From positions 53,105,585-53,169,584 of the forward strand of contig NC_088170.1 in assembly GCF_028769735.1 (NCBI RefSeq): a DNA stretch of 64,000 nucleotides. The letters run 5' to 3'. Made by a program: the position numbers and the translations under genes. This DNA is from Zonotrichia leucophrys gambelii (Eukaryota; Chordata; Aves; Passeriformes; Passerellidae). Below are positions 1-13,000 of the stretch, piece after piece (the stretch's first letter is position 1; each line of letters begins with the position of its first letter). Below the pieces are notes generated by a model. That model worked only from the letters and a program-made list of their open reading frames with translations. It was not told the origin of the DNA and ran no database searches.

Positions 1-3000
1 AGAACAGCCATTGTATGTATCCTCTTCTGCTATCATTCTTGGAAATGACTGAACAAAACATCAAAATGAATCAGCTATAGGCAGATACCTGGCATGAAAA
101 ACTGCAGGAAAAACAATCAAACTTTAATGAATTCAAATAGCAATAAACATTTTGATTGTGAGGAATGTGCCTGCCAGGGCTGCTGGGTTCTTACCTAGCC
201 ACTGAATATTGTGTACGTACACCAGTGGTAGGTCGATTAGCACTTGAGTACTCCCAGCCTGGGTACAGGTGTAGCATTCAAACCTCAGCCTGCATTGTAT
301 GCTAACTTTCCTAATTACATGATGAATGCAGTTTCATATTTGCAATCTGCCCTACTGCTATAAACAACACAAACATTTCTTTAGTTCTACGTGGGGTGGT
401 TCAGGCAGGGCTGCTGTGGAATTGTGATTGCCAGCTGCAGGGATGCACAGGAAAAGAACAACTTTCCCTCACTACCAGCCCTTCCAACATGTTTTATTTA
501 TATCTCTTCCATTCCAGCTGGCATGCACACTAGCAGCTCTGGGATCTCTGACCCTGAACTAAACTGCTGCAGGGCTGATCAGGAGACTTGACAGGTACTT
601 GGGGGAGCTGAACTGCTCAGCAAATGCTCTAACTTTACTGACACTATGAATTTTAGAAGTTTGAAAGGGATATTTCTGAACACTTATCAGTTCTATAAGC
701 AAAATTGTTTTAGATTTCCAAAATAACTGTCATATTGTGTGATTTTTCATTTTAATTGCGAGGTTTGCTGTGTTGTGAGGGTTGACAAATGATTTTTGAG
801 CTTTTTAATAGCCAGTTGGGATGAAGGGTCCAGCCACACCTACACAAACAAAGCTAATTTGAAAGCAGACCAGCAGTATGTCTAAGCTAAGCAAGAAAAC
901 ATAAGCTTTCACTTCTGAAAGTGAGTGGTAAGTTCAATTCCTAGTTATGGAGGAAAAAAAGAAAGCATTACTCTTCAGCTGAAAACCCCTGGTGGTTGGA
1001 AATCATGTAAGGTTAACAAGGAAATAAAAAATATTTGGAGAGATGGATGAATGTATTTTAAAGTATACTTAAACTATCCACCAGATATGCATAAAAATTG
1101 GCATATTCTCACAGAACATGTAAATGTTACTGAATTTTCATTTTGACAAGGCTTTCAATTAGAAAGCATTTAGACAGGTTTACTTCTATACAAGGTTGGG
1201 AATTTTTCACCTTGTTGACTGAAAATCCTAGCATGTCAGCTACAAGAGACCTTGGACTATTTGTTTTTTTTTAATAATTGCTCAGAGTGACCACCTGACA
1301 CCTGAGTTATCTGGGGTTTATTGGATCTCCAGCTTAAATGCAACCAGCCAAGGAGGGAATCCAACTCTCTCTCCGCAATTAATAAATAATTTTGGTAACC
1401 AACGTGACATTTTTGATAAAGCAGGACATATACAGGTAAAAGTCGCATAGGATTCTAGACAAGGGTACTTCATCCTCGAAATCAGGTGTTTTCACATTTG
1501 AGCCACATTCATGGATTTAAATTAAATATGTTCCTTGGGCAACATTCACCTCTTGTACAAGAGATGATAAATTGCACATGGAGGAAACTTTTATTTCTCC
1601 AGCCTGAATTATTTGAGTTTTTTGCTCTTCTACTCTACAAAATACCACCATGAAAGACATACAACTGCTGAATATAATTGTAATTATTGTTTTTCTAATT
1701 CTGATATTTTTTTTCTAGTCACCGCTGTCTGCTATACAGCAGGGAACTAAGATTTTTCTGAAGGAGTCTGTATGAAGGCTAAAAAGCATATATGTTAATA
1801 TTGGTCAATAATTTTGAGACACTGAGGTGTGAAGCAACTTTCTGATTGCTTTTTCAGAAATTTGACTTCAGAATTCTTCTAGAGCAATACAAGAGATTTG
1901 AGCCCTTTTGTAATCCTACATCCTGTAAGTCCAAGGACTATGGAGTAAAAAATGCTGTCTAATAAAAAAGGTCCCTACCTTTGTTGGAAAGCTTTTCTAT
2001 TTCAATATTTCCAAAAAAATTTTAAAAAAGGGGAATTTCAATTAATGTAAATACTTTCTTTTATGAGCATTACCAGTTTGTTTATTCATTTTATTTTTAG
2101 GAAGTTAATATATTTAAAGATATGGATAACTCTTTAATTTTATATTATAAACATAGCAAAGTCTTGAAGCTTTTCTCCAAACTTAAAATGAATGAAGAAT
2201 ATAAATATATTACTTTTTTTCTTTGTTTTTACTATTTTTTTCAGTTCATTTGTATTCTTTAGCATCTTTTCAATGCACTCAAAAGGACACATTCAACCTC
2301 TGTCAGCAGTCATGGCCTATTTTATGTTCTGAAAAGTCTTGCCAGAATGGCCCCCTCAAGCAACACATGGCCCAATTTATTTATGACAGTGCCAAAAAAA
2401 CTATTTCCAGGATGTTCGTAGGTCAAGAGCTCCTCTGAAATAGAGAATGCCTTAAAGATCTCTTGCTCTGTGTATTATTTAGTCTGTGTGTGTTGCACTC
2501 ATGCCCTGAGGCCACAATCAAAACCAAAGAAGTTGACGAAGAATGAAAGAATGAAGATCTTTCTTGAATTTTGACTCTCCTCATAGCTTTATCCATCTAT
2601 GTACTGTCATCTCCTCTAAATCATCAGTTTACTCTTCAAACAATTTTATTTTTAAAAATCTTCTTTCATTAGCCTCCTATTTCTGGTTTTTACCTGACAG
2701 CTGTCTTGAGACACCTATTTTACCATAGTGGTTACATCCATTAAAAGAATGCTTAAAATGGATGATTCATGACTTGTCTTTTTATATTCCTTCTTCTTTT
2801 ACATGCACACAAAATTGTATATGATGTGAATTAAGTATCTCAGCAACTTCTCAGGCTTTAAAAAATATTTCAAGACGACATTTTTTAGGAGGTCTTTGGG
2901 AAGGGAGGTGCTGCTCTGTGTACAGAGCACTTAGGGAAGTGGAGCAGTGTTCAACAGTCCTAGTGAAAAAACCCAGCAGATGAACTGCTTGTAATAAGAT

Positions 3001-6000
3001 CCACCTAATTCTGTTTCTTTGTTTAGCCATCTCGCCAAGTTGTCCTGAACATTCCTTCTGGTTTGACCTTTCCTTAAGTCATGCAGTGAAATCATTCTGG
3101 GTGACTAAGACCTGCCCTCCTGCAATGAGACATTTTACAGGGAAAGTGGAGAATTTGTAAGCAAAGCACTGAGAGTATAAGAAGGATCTAGTAGTAGTGA
3201 ATTTTTCAGGTTTTACTTTTTGTAGGAAATAGAGATTTCCCCCTTTTTAAACAAATCCATAGAAATCATAGTACATATACTGCAAAAATTCAAAATTGAG
3301 AAAAAAGCCTATTTATAAGTATGTAATACTTGCCCGTGTTTGTGAGATATGATGGTATTTCTACTTGCTACCCCAAGTTAAAAATTTGATGATATCTTAT
3401 AATGAATACAGGAGGAATTGGTCATACTTATTCTTATTGATAAACACATTGCAAGGAATAATGTAACAAAACCAAACTTTTAGGTTCTATAGTGGAACTA
3501 AACATAAGCTAAATTTTTCAGGCCTCCAGAACTCACATTACTCTTTCCTGTTTTGAAGAGGAAAGATGGGTCTGAAGGGACAACAGGATGAAGGGGAATA
3601 TTTGATGTAATTTTGTGGAGTTAGAAGAGCGATTGGACAATAGGAATTAATCTGTATTTTTCATGGTTTAGGGATAAATTTTGCACAGGTTAACTAACAT
3701 CATGCTCTGTTCATTTCTTCTTTACACATCTTGTGGACTGTGATCCTTTAATTTATTTTTTCCTAGTGCAACATTTTGTCCACTTGGTTGGACTGGGATC
3801 CAATTACTCATTGTGGCTGGAATTTGTATTTCTAAAGTTTGACTCACTTGAAGTCTTCTTATGCTTACATTCTGAGTCAGCATGAGCAGGATGAAAAATG
3901 AGACTGCAGAGCACTGAGACCAGCAGAATTTTCGGCATCTGCGTGCAATAATGTGATTTGACTGACTTGTATGGACCTGAGCCCAAAAACTACAGAAAGG
4001 AATCATTTAGGCCATATTAGCTGACATGTGGAAGATGTTCCTACTATAAAAGTTATGCTGATTACAACAGGCAATCAGTTTTAGAAAAGCAGATAGGCTT
4101 ATCTTGGTTTTGTGCCTCAGCTTATGTTCCTCCAGCCAGTTTCCATCCTACTGTACATAAACCAGCTTGTACATCTTTAACAATCTCATAAAATTGTTTA
4201 AGAAAAATATCCAAAATTCTATTCATCTGTACTGCATGGAGGTTTGGTTCATGGGCTTCTGAAGAGAGACAGAGAGAGAGAAAGCATACAAAGTGTACTG
4301 TATCTTCAGTACAATTCAGGTTACTACACAGAACCTCCTACTCACCACACTTTAGTGACTCACGCATGCTAAGCATAATGAGTCCTCTGGTTTTTTGATG
4401 TGCTCTCATGCTAATTTTCTCATTTACAATTATAAATGTTACATTCACTTCAAAAAATTTGACAAAATCAAATTTCTAAAAATGCACAATGGAACTATTC
4501 TCACTCATTGTCAAATCAATTTTTAAAATTTTTTGTACATTATTCTAGCGATATTACATTAACTTTGTACAGTATATGCCATGATAAAATATTGAGAAAG
4601 ATTCTATTAACTATATTTTTCAATGATATTTCTGTGTGATTAAGTTTCATATTACTGAATTTGAATAAAACATTGATCATAGAACTGTCAAAGGAAACTT
4701 CTACTAAAATCTTTTCTGAAAAAGATTCCTCTTTGATTGCACCTTATTATTCTTCTTTTCCCCCTGCTTTGGAGTTATATAAGAGATTTCTTCCTGCCCT
4801 TTTTGATGTACTGTTCTTTCTTAGTATTCCAGGAAAATAAGATTATAAATTCACTTGTATCCAAAGACTGATCTCCATGTTAAAATGAAACCAGAGAGCT
4901 ATCGAACATATATCACCTTCAATAACTTGCAGTGATGTACAGAGATATAGCTCTATAGTTTAAAACCCTCCTCAACTCTATCTGCCAGGAGGTGCTTTTA
5001 GCTAATTTTAATTATGTGGGTAAATGCCCACCTACAAAACCAGCTAAGGTGCTGAGAAAGGCAGTGGTGTGCAAGCAGAGGGCAAAGTATTTTCTTGACT
5101 GTCTTTGAAGGATGATAAAATTCTGCCAAGGTAAATGGAAGTTTTGCACTGTTGTGTCTGAACAGTCTTCCTAAATGTTGCAGAATTCAAAGTCAAAATA
5201 TTACAGTAGTGTAACAGAATGTAACAGTTTTACAAACTTTAAGATACAATATTTTTTTCAAGTTCAAGTTTTCAAAGAGCCCATGGGTCTATGACATGGA
5301 GTGAAATGGTGTTCAAAGGTGACTATGGTTCCTGTGGCAGGCTGGTAGCACTGAAGTCAGAGTATTCTGTCCCCATGGCATGAAGCCTCATAGAGAAACA
5401 GACATTCTGAGATGTTTAAAGTTATACAGCAAGTGATGCTTAGTTGCAGACTTGAGTAAAATTAATGAGAAAGTTCATTTTCATTTTGGAAAAGACATGA
5501 ACTTGCTTTACCTGTGTCCAAATTCAAGATGGTACAAGCAAGTTCTGGTCTGAAGGGCCTGTGCTTGACCTGCTGTGATAAACTCTGGCGGGTGCATGGC
5601 AGAGTTTGCTTAGGAGTTTGTAAACCCCCTGCAGTGATGAAGTGCCAGCAAAGCAAGCACGGGTGCAGGCACCAGACTGAAGATTTACAGCGCATTATGT
5701 AAGGCCAAGACTCAAATACACAGTAGTCCCTTGACTGGTAGGAAAGATTTTTGGAGATGAGGGGTTTCCCTTCTTCAAACAGATACAGGAGACAAATAAT
5801 AAAAGCTAAATCAGAGAAAACGAAACACCATGATATATCCTTAGGAGCATTTTGCAATAACCACTTTTTTTCAGAGACTATTTGCACTCAGAAAAGACTT
5901 TGAATGAGCCTAAATAATTAATAAATCAAACATCATGTGTTCTGGTGCCTTTTTTAGAGCCTTCATGGTAATATCACCCAATGTGTTCTGCTGCTTGTTG

Positions 6001-9000
6001 TCTCTAAGAAGTCTTTCTGCTGTTTTTGGTCAGTAAATTATTTGTTCTGAGGTTTTCAGATGCCCCACAACAGAGGCTAAGTCAATACCGGTAATGATTC
6101 ATTGTGAAATAATGCTAGGTCTCTTGGACCCTCTCTCTACTTTTGCCTACCTGAAAATGGCTTCTCTTACTCTCAGAAAGTTGTTTTAGTAGAGAATCTG
6201 TTTTAAAAATATGTTAAACCATTAAAGTAAGATTAATAGACCCAAGGAAGTATCTATAGCTTTCTGTTGTCTGGAGAGGAAATTAGGCAACTAGCTTAGA
6301 TTAGAAGCTGAAGGCAGGCTTCAAAAGGCTAAACATTTGTATTTGTGCAATTTCTTGCCTAGAGTATTTCAGATGTCTGCAAAGCTGGTGAATATGATTG
6401 GTGGTGTAAATAGAATACAGAAGTAGCTAGAAATTGCTTGAACAACTCAAAAAGTTTTAGATATCCATGCTGAGACAGACTGAGACACTAAATTTACATG
6501 AGTACAGGACAGTAACTGCATGTGAGCCAGCTGTTTAAGTTTCTGCTATAGTCAGTGAGGGTGCAACTCAGCTGCCTAACACACATTACCTGAGGTGCCC
6601 CAGGGTACACAGCATTGCCTCCAATGCAGTAACCAAAGGGTGTGGGCAGCCCTATAGGCACCATGCCATATCTGACAGCCTTCAGCTGGCATCCTGGACT
6701 TCTGGGGAATCTCAGATGATGCAAAGCATCAAAGATTGTACAGAGATGAAAGTCAGATCTACTCCATACAGTGAGCAGAAGTTAGAAAGTTATTCATCTC
6801 ACCCTGAAATACTCACCCACTTTTGACCATCCCAGTAGCTCTCTGTACTGCCTGGGATCAGCTGACTAGGTTAGGAAAGACTGTGGCTCAGCTAAGACAC
6901 TGAATGTGCACCTGGCTGCATGTCTGCTCTGGAGCTGGAATCCACCCATAGCCGATGGAGGTCTGAAGTGAGGTGAGATGAGTCCCTTTCCCATCAGCCG
7001 TGACAAGAATACATGACAGGCAATTCTCCCACCCTCGTGTTAGCACTGTCATCCTCAGTTTGAAGAGGCTTGTCAGGCTGTTAGCAACAAGCTGTTTATT
7101 TAAAATGTCAGTTATGTAACTTAGGGCTCTTTAAATAGTTTTTTCCTTATATTACAGTAAATTAACATAATTTAAGAATTACTCTCACTTCCCTTTTTAT
7201 TCACTCTGAAGTTTATGTAGTTCTGATTTTTGCTAAGACATCAGTAAATATAATAATTTAAGTAGTTGGAAATTTCAGGTGCTGCCTTTTCCTCCCATTT
7301 CCCTTTTTTTGGACTTGTTTCTTTTTTGTGGGGCAAATACAATGTTTGGGAAAACCACATCACTTACAATAATGCTATTGGCAATGCAACTTTGGGGAGA
7401 ATTTTTTCTGCAATGTTCTCTATGTGAAAGAGCCTGGGCACCCACATGATTTCATAGATGAAAACCTAGCAGACTAGATGACAACACCCTCCCCCCCAGT
7501 CTGTCAGGTATTGAACTTTACATTGGATTAATTCCAAAGAGTAAAATCATGTGAAGTATAGCACTGGCACAAATCAATGGTACAATTCAGTTCATCTAAA
7601 CACTAGTTAGTTCATATAGCCATACTCAGAAAACATTACTTTCATTAGAGTTGCTGGCGTAGGGATTGTCATTGCTATCAGCCTAGATGTAAATTCAATG
7701 CGTAAATTGAGAATTTTATAAACATTAGTGGAGAGAATATATGCTCTTGATACCTGAGCACTTAGAGCAATGATAAAGGTGAAGTAGAGCAGTCATAATA
7801 TCAAGCAAATGAATTCTCATTAAGACTAAAACTGCTTTTCCTTAGTTATGCCCCCATTCTTGCTCAGAAGTGTACCTTTAAAAGTCACTTCTGATTTAAT
7901 CTGTTGAAATTCAACATATATGCACACAAAACCAGAGTGCAGGTAAAAACTACAGAACAGATTTAGCTACACAGGGGCTCAGAAAGAAACCTGACCTTTT
8001 AAATTTATATGTCTGTTTACATGATTTGGAAGTGTATTTTTGTCTTCTCTGAAGAAAGCATGTGTAAGATGCAAGCAGCTCTCTTGGTTCCTTGATCTAC
8101 TGTGGTAGGACAGATGTATGTGATTGGCAGTAGCAAATGAGACCCAAAAGCAAGGGGGAAGTGGGTTAAATTGTGGCTTATTAATTTCCTTCCTAAGGCA
8201 CTGATGGACAAATGCAGACACATGATACTCTGTGCTGTACTACACTGAAAAAAACAGCTCCTAAAACATAACAGATTTATTTCTATAAACACTTGAATTT
8301 TGCTCTTTCCTAAGCATATTGGTCTGTAAAATCCACTGCGGTGTGTGCAATAGTATTTGGTAAGAAGATGATGTTCTACAAAATAAACTTTTAATTTATG
8401 TATAAAATAGAGATATGGGAATATTTGCTGTAATCATGCTAAACCTGTCAAAAAGCTTGAATGATACCAGGATGGCAAAGGCAGTACAGGACCCATACTG
8501 TTTATGCATGTAAACTGTGCTACAATTATCTCTGTGTACAAACATGTTTCAATAAATTTCCTATCATTTGTACACACAGACATAAGCTGGACTCTCCTAT
8601 TATAACAGCTGTGAAGAAAAGTTCTTTTATATTTCATTCTGAAATTTCTTGATCATTATGATCAAGAGCAGTCTATGAAAGACTATGAAGAGCAGTCTAT
8701 GAAAGCTTACTCTGTTTGTAATAGGTTTGTTCTACTTCTGCTATATACTGTGGATACACAATAAGGAACACTTAAACTTTTAGACAAAACAGGCAAAGAG
8801 CTGATAGAGCAAAATCCATTTGTGAAAAACAACACACTGACCCCTAATATCTAAATTTAAAAAATAATTACATTTTATCTTCAAATTGCATGTTGAGAAA
8901 GGATGAGAGGAAGGAAAGAGACAAGGTAGTTTGAAGGGTTTTTTTCTGCAAAAATCAGAGCTAACTGCAGCGCTGTGTTTCTCTGTATATCAGCTACTTT

Positions 9001-9733
9001 GGCCAAAGGTTGTTATAGAGAGAATCTGGGCTTCACAAACTCTTTCTCTGTGCTCTGTAGTACATTAGCTTGCACTAAAGGTATTTGACATCTAGTTCAG
9101 ATATACAGCCAGCCTAAGTCAAGTGCCCCAAAAAATTTGTTTTCAAATTATTAAGGTAACCCATTTCTTAAAAACCACAGAGCATAATTTACAATAATTT
9201 TATTCATTTTTGAAATTACTGTGGTATTCCATGGTTGCTTTGTATGTGGAAAAATACCTGAAAACTGTATAGGTAAAAAAGGATTAATGTTTTGGCTACT
9301 ACTACTGCAGAATTTGAAATTTTACTGTTTTTCTTGCCCTCACAATACAAATTTGTCAGTTTTTAAGGATAATTATTATAGTGCTCAAAAATCAAGAAAT
9401 ATGGGACAAGTAATATGATTTAATTTCAGAAACCTGAGATAACAATGGAATGATTTTCAGTCAAAGATGAAGAAGTAATGTGAGTTACAGGTCAAAGAAT
9501 GAAAGAGGTCTTAGCTAATAAACAGAAAATCATCAATGAAATCATATTTACTTGGAGCTCTTAAAACTCAGTTTGCTCAAAAAGCATCCAGAAGACAAAT
9601 GTGTATATAATTCCTCTTTGCAGCCATGTTTGACTCCTCTATATATGAGGGATTGTATTTCTACTACAATATTTGCCTTTTCATGTATTACCATTCCTGA
9701 CCTGTTTGAATAAAAAAAACACCCCAAAAATGT
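1..9733. other. Unique AT-rich DNA, no gene recognised
   Basis: This stretch holds no gene, RNA gene or mobile element that I can support. The longest open frame is 141 codons on the minus strand at 5462-5887; it has no recognisable domain, no matching splice sites, and a 62-codon frame overlaps it on the other strand, so I treat it as chance. Minor features are a short GA-rich run near 4265-4286 and a 19-bp palindrome at 8648-8666. The dense stops and AT-rich composition fit intergenic or deep-intronic vertebrate DNA. Confidence 0.7.
8648..8703. repeat. Small palindrome followed by a short direct repeat
   Basis: A perfect inverted repeat (CTTGATCAT, one-base centre, ATGATCAAG) occupies 8648-8666. 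It runs into two copies of AAGAGCAGTCTATGAAAG-like sequence separated by a few bases, ending near 8703. This is probably replication slippage beside a hairpin. No function is implied. Confidence 0.6.
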
Positions 9734-9839
9734 GAAGGAAGGAAGGAAGGAAGGAAGGAAGGAAGGAAGGAAGGAAGGAAGGAAGGAAGGAAGGAAGGAA
9801 GGAAGGAAGGAAGGAAGGAAGGAAGGAAGGAAGGAAGGG
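9734..9839 (+). repeat. (GGAA)n tetranucleotide microsatellite
   Basis: About 26 uninterrupted GGAA units form a pure tetranucleotide array of roughly 104 bp. A perfect array of this length is likely length-polymorphic and recently expanded. GGAA is also the core bound by ETS-family transcription factors, so an array of this kind can act as an ETS-responsive element in vertebrates; whether this one does is unknown. Confidence 0.98.
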
Positions 9840-10038
9840 TTTTCCCTTGTTCATTAAGGGATCAGTATTCTAAAACCCTCTTCAGATACTTGCAAGGCAT
9901 TATTGTTACTTATTGGATGCTATGCTGCTGGCCCTTCTGCTTTCTTTGACGTTTTACAGTCTTAATATGCTCTCTATTGTCTATGAAACTTGTAACAGAT
10001 GATCAGGTTTAAAACCTGTTTGGTGCTGTGACTGAAGG

Positions 10039-10039
<1 letters not shown>

Positions 10040-10080
<41 letters not shown>
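10040..10080 (+). repeat. (TG)n dinucleotide microsatellite
   Basis: About 20 uninterrupted TG units. It lies only 200 bp downstream of the GGAA array, so one short amplicon would span two independent polymorphic loci. Alternating purine-pyrimidine tracts like this can adopt Z-DNA. Confidence 0.98.
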
Positions 10081-10084
<4 letters not shown>

Positions 10085-13000
10085 TTATGGAGATATGCAT
10101 TGGGAATAGTGCTTGTGAATATTAGTATCTGCTGTAATCACAGAGAAAAAAATCTCTTTGGCTATCCCAGCCCCTGCCAATCTCTGTGCACTGACTGGTT
10201 TTAGCAGAGACCTAGCCCATTGCCTTTTCATTACTCTCCTAATCATACAGTGCTGAACATCAGTTTTAAAGAATTGAAAGGTGGTTTTAGAAAAGAGCAA
10301 ATCCCAGGAAATAGTGTGTCACCTTTTTCAGTGACCAATATTTCCATATAAAATTTTGCTTTCAGCTGACAGTTTATGTTATGAAATTCTGTAAAGCCTA
10401 CAAAGACTCTATGTACCCTGAATGGTGTGAATGGCTGCACAGACACAGAGCAGTTATAAAACCAACCCAGTAATCTGAAGTCATTGCATTTATGCCTGTT
10501 AGCTGAAACAAAGCATTACTTATTGATCACTTAGGACAGGGGATGTCTGCTTGCAGGCCCTTACTTCCTGTGACATCCAGAGATAAACATGAAAGTTTTT
10601 AATCAAATTGATTTCTACATAAATGCAAACTTTCTCTTCTCCTCCCTCTCTCCCAGTACTGCTGAAGTGCTCTTTTGCACACTCAGTGAGTTCAGGAATT
10701 ACTTTTCTGTATGCCCAATTTAGGCTCCTGTTTTTAAAAAACTTGACAAAGGAATGGTTTATTGGTCTGAGTTCTGGCCTGGATTTTCTGGAAGCATACT
10801 TGCTGCTGCCATCACATCTTTCCAATACAAATGAACTTGCTGTTAATGTGGAGAAGAAAGACAAATTACTCATCACAGAAGAAATAAGCACAAGTGGGCC
10901 CCAGAAATGCTGGTTGCTATATTTAGCTTATAATACTAATATTGGAACGTCATAGTCGTGCCCTCTTCCCTAATGGCAGCCCTGTGAGATTCTATCTGGA
11001 TTTTATGATCTTATATGGAAAGTAATTCAGCTATTTGGGGAACTATGCTCTGTGCATACAAACAGTGAGACTACTTACGTCTGTTCTCTGTGTTATCAGC
11101 ACCATTAAAAAGTCACATCAGTTGGGAGGATATGCTGCTTTATAGTTTCTGCTTTTAATGTCTCTAAGGAAACCACTTTACTAACCCACACTTAACCATG
11201 CTTGCCACATCCACAATTTACAGGCAGGGCAAGGGGGAAAATAGTGCATCAGAAATTCTGTACTTTATGTAAATGTGTCAGTAAATGAATCAGTATTAAT
11301 CGTCTTTATTTTTTTAAGTTGGAGACACTGGTTTAGCAGAAGCCCTGCATTTATGTGGATTTCCACAGGAGTGAACTGGTAAGGAGATATTGTGCCACAG
11401 GTCTGGTCATCTCTTTGAGGGGAATTTTTCTGTTACTGAAGGCCATAAGGACTAGAAAGAACTGTGTTTTGGTAAGATAGACAAAGAATGTAGGGCAAAA
11501 TGATGAAAAAGTCTAAGGTTAAAATGTGCATTAAAACCATTTGAGTTTTCTCCTTCTTCATTTTGTAGAAAGACTCCTTGTGTTTATGACATTTAAGGGG
11601 AAGCATTTTTTAGAGTAGAAATTCATACCCTTGACAAGATAAAGAGAAATATTATTTTCACCTGAATCTACTTCTCCATGATTTATCAAGTGTCTTGAGG
11701 GATTACTTTTCAAAATGACAGTTTTTGTCCTGCACTGATAATTTTATATCTTTCAAATTTTTTTTTAGCTTAGACCATTTGAGGCCCAGCAGAATCTGAC
11801 CACACTGAAACTGCCATGGACATTTTTAGAATGTCCAGAATATAGCATTTTGGACAACACTGTTGGGAGTTGGAGAAGTGGGAAGGGAGCTGGAGCTCCC
11901 TTAGTGATTCTGGCCTCCATGGTGCACTTCATTTTAGCAGCCCAAATTTAATAAAGGCAAAAGAGTCACTATTGTGCTGAAGAGAAGAGGATTTACTAAC
12001 CTGTGATTCTATCTTTAGGAGTCCTGAGAGGTCTTATTTGAGAGAGATGGTATCATGTCCCTTCACAATGGGATATTAACTATGTCAGTTAAAACTTTTG
12101 GGTTTCTGACCTATTGGTCAGAGACATACTGGTCTTGAATTATGATAAGTTTTCTATAAATATGTTTAGCCAAAATGGTGTCTGCTCAAACACTTCAAGC
12201 ATTCCTTCCAGAAGGAAGATGTAGAACTATATTGACAACCCAAGCCGAAAAGAATTTACAAACAGAGATTTTATGACAATTTTTTTTAATTGAAGTTCAA
12301 TTAATTTAAATAAATGTATATTTTTTAAATTTTATTAAATTTATTTCTTTTTTTTCAGGAAAAAAAGAATATTTTATTTCAATATTTTAAAAATACTGAA
12401 GAGCAATGCATGTAGCCAAAGATGGATTGACACAAAATTTTCTTATGTAGGAAGAAAAATATCTTTGTTTCTGGCTATCACACAGTAGAAGTAGTGATAA
12501 TTACTATGCATTGAAAGTAATCTGTCCTTTAAGCAAACATTTCAAACTGATGATAGAGAAAAGGTAATACAACAGTTTAGGTACGTTCCTTGGGTATGGT
12601 TAACGTGAAGCTTCCATTTTCGGGATGTATAGAAATATTACAGTAACATATGAAAGAATATTGTACAGGTAGAGATTACATCATAAGGGTTTACAGCTGC
12701 AACCTAGCTTGAGTGTGCATTTATAGGTACAATAAGCCCCTTAAACTTGCCTTTGTAGCATTTCATAGTTCCTGTATATAGAACCATAAAGCTGACATAA
12801 TATTAAAAATATGACTCACAAACACATTTCTGAAAAAGAGTTAAATTGATTTCATTTGTGAAATATTATGTACTATAGGTATTCAGTTCCCATATAGTAT
12901 ATTTTAATATGCTTATGAAAGCCTACAGCTGAATGTAATTTAGTATGAATAATTATCTGTTTGAAATTTCGCTCGTTATTAGCCATTTCTCATTTGTTAT

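Noticed and set aside
4265..4286. GA-rich run
   Set aside because: Too short and irregular to report as a microsatellite.
5390..5460. MIR-like phrase (AGAAACAGACATTCTGAG...TACAGCAAGT)
   Set aside because: Similarity to the MIR core is short and lacks flanking tRNA-like or tail parts.
5462..5887. 141-codon open frame on the minus strand, among the longest in the window
   Set aside because: No recognisable domain or signal, an overlapping frame on the other strand, no supporting splice or promoter context, and frames of this length arise by chance in 64 kb.
10520..10955. Overlapping 123- and 110-codon frames on opposite strands
   Set aside because: Mutually overlapping, no motif, no compositional sign of coding.
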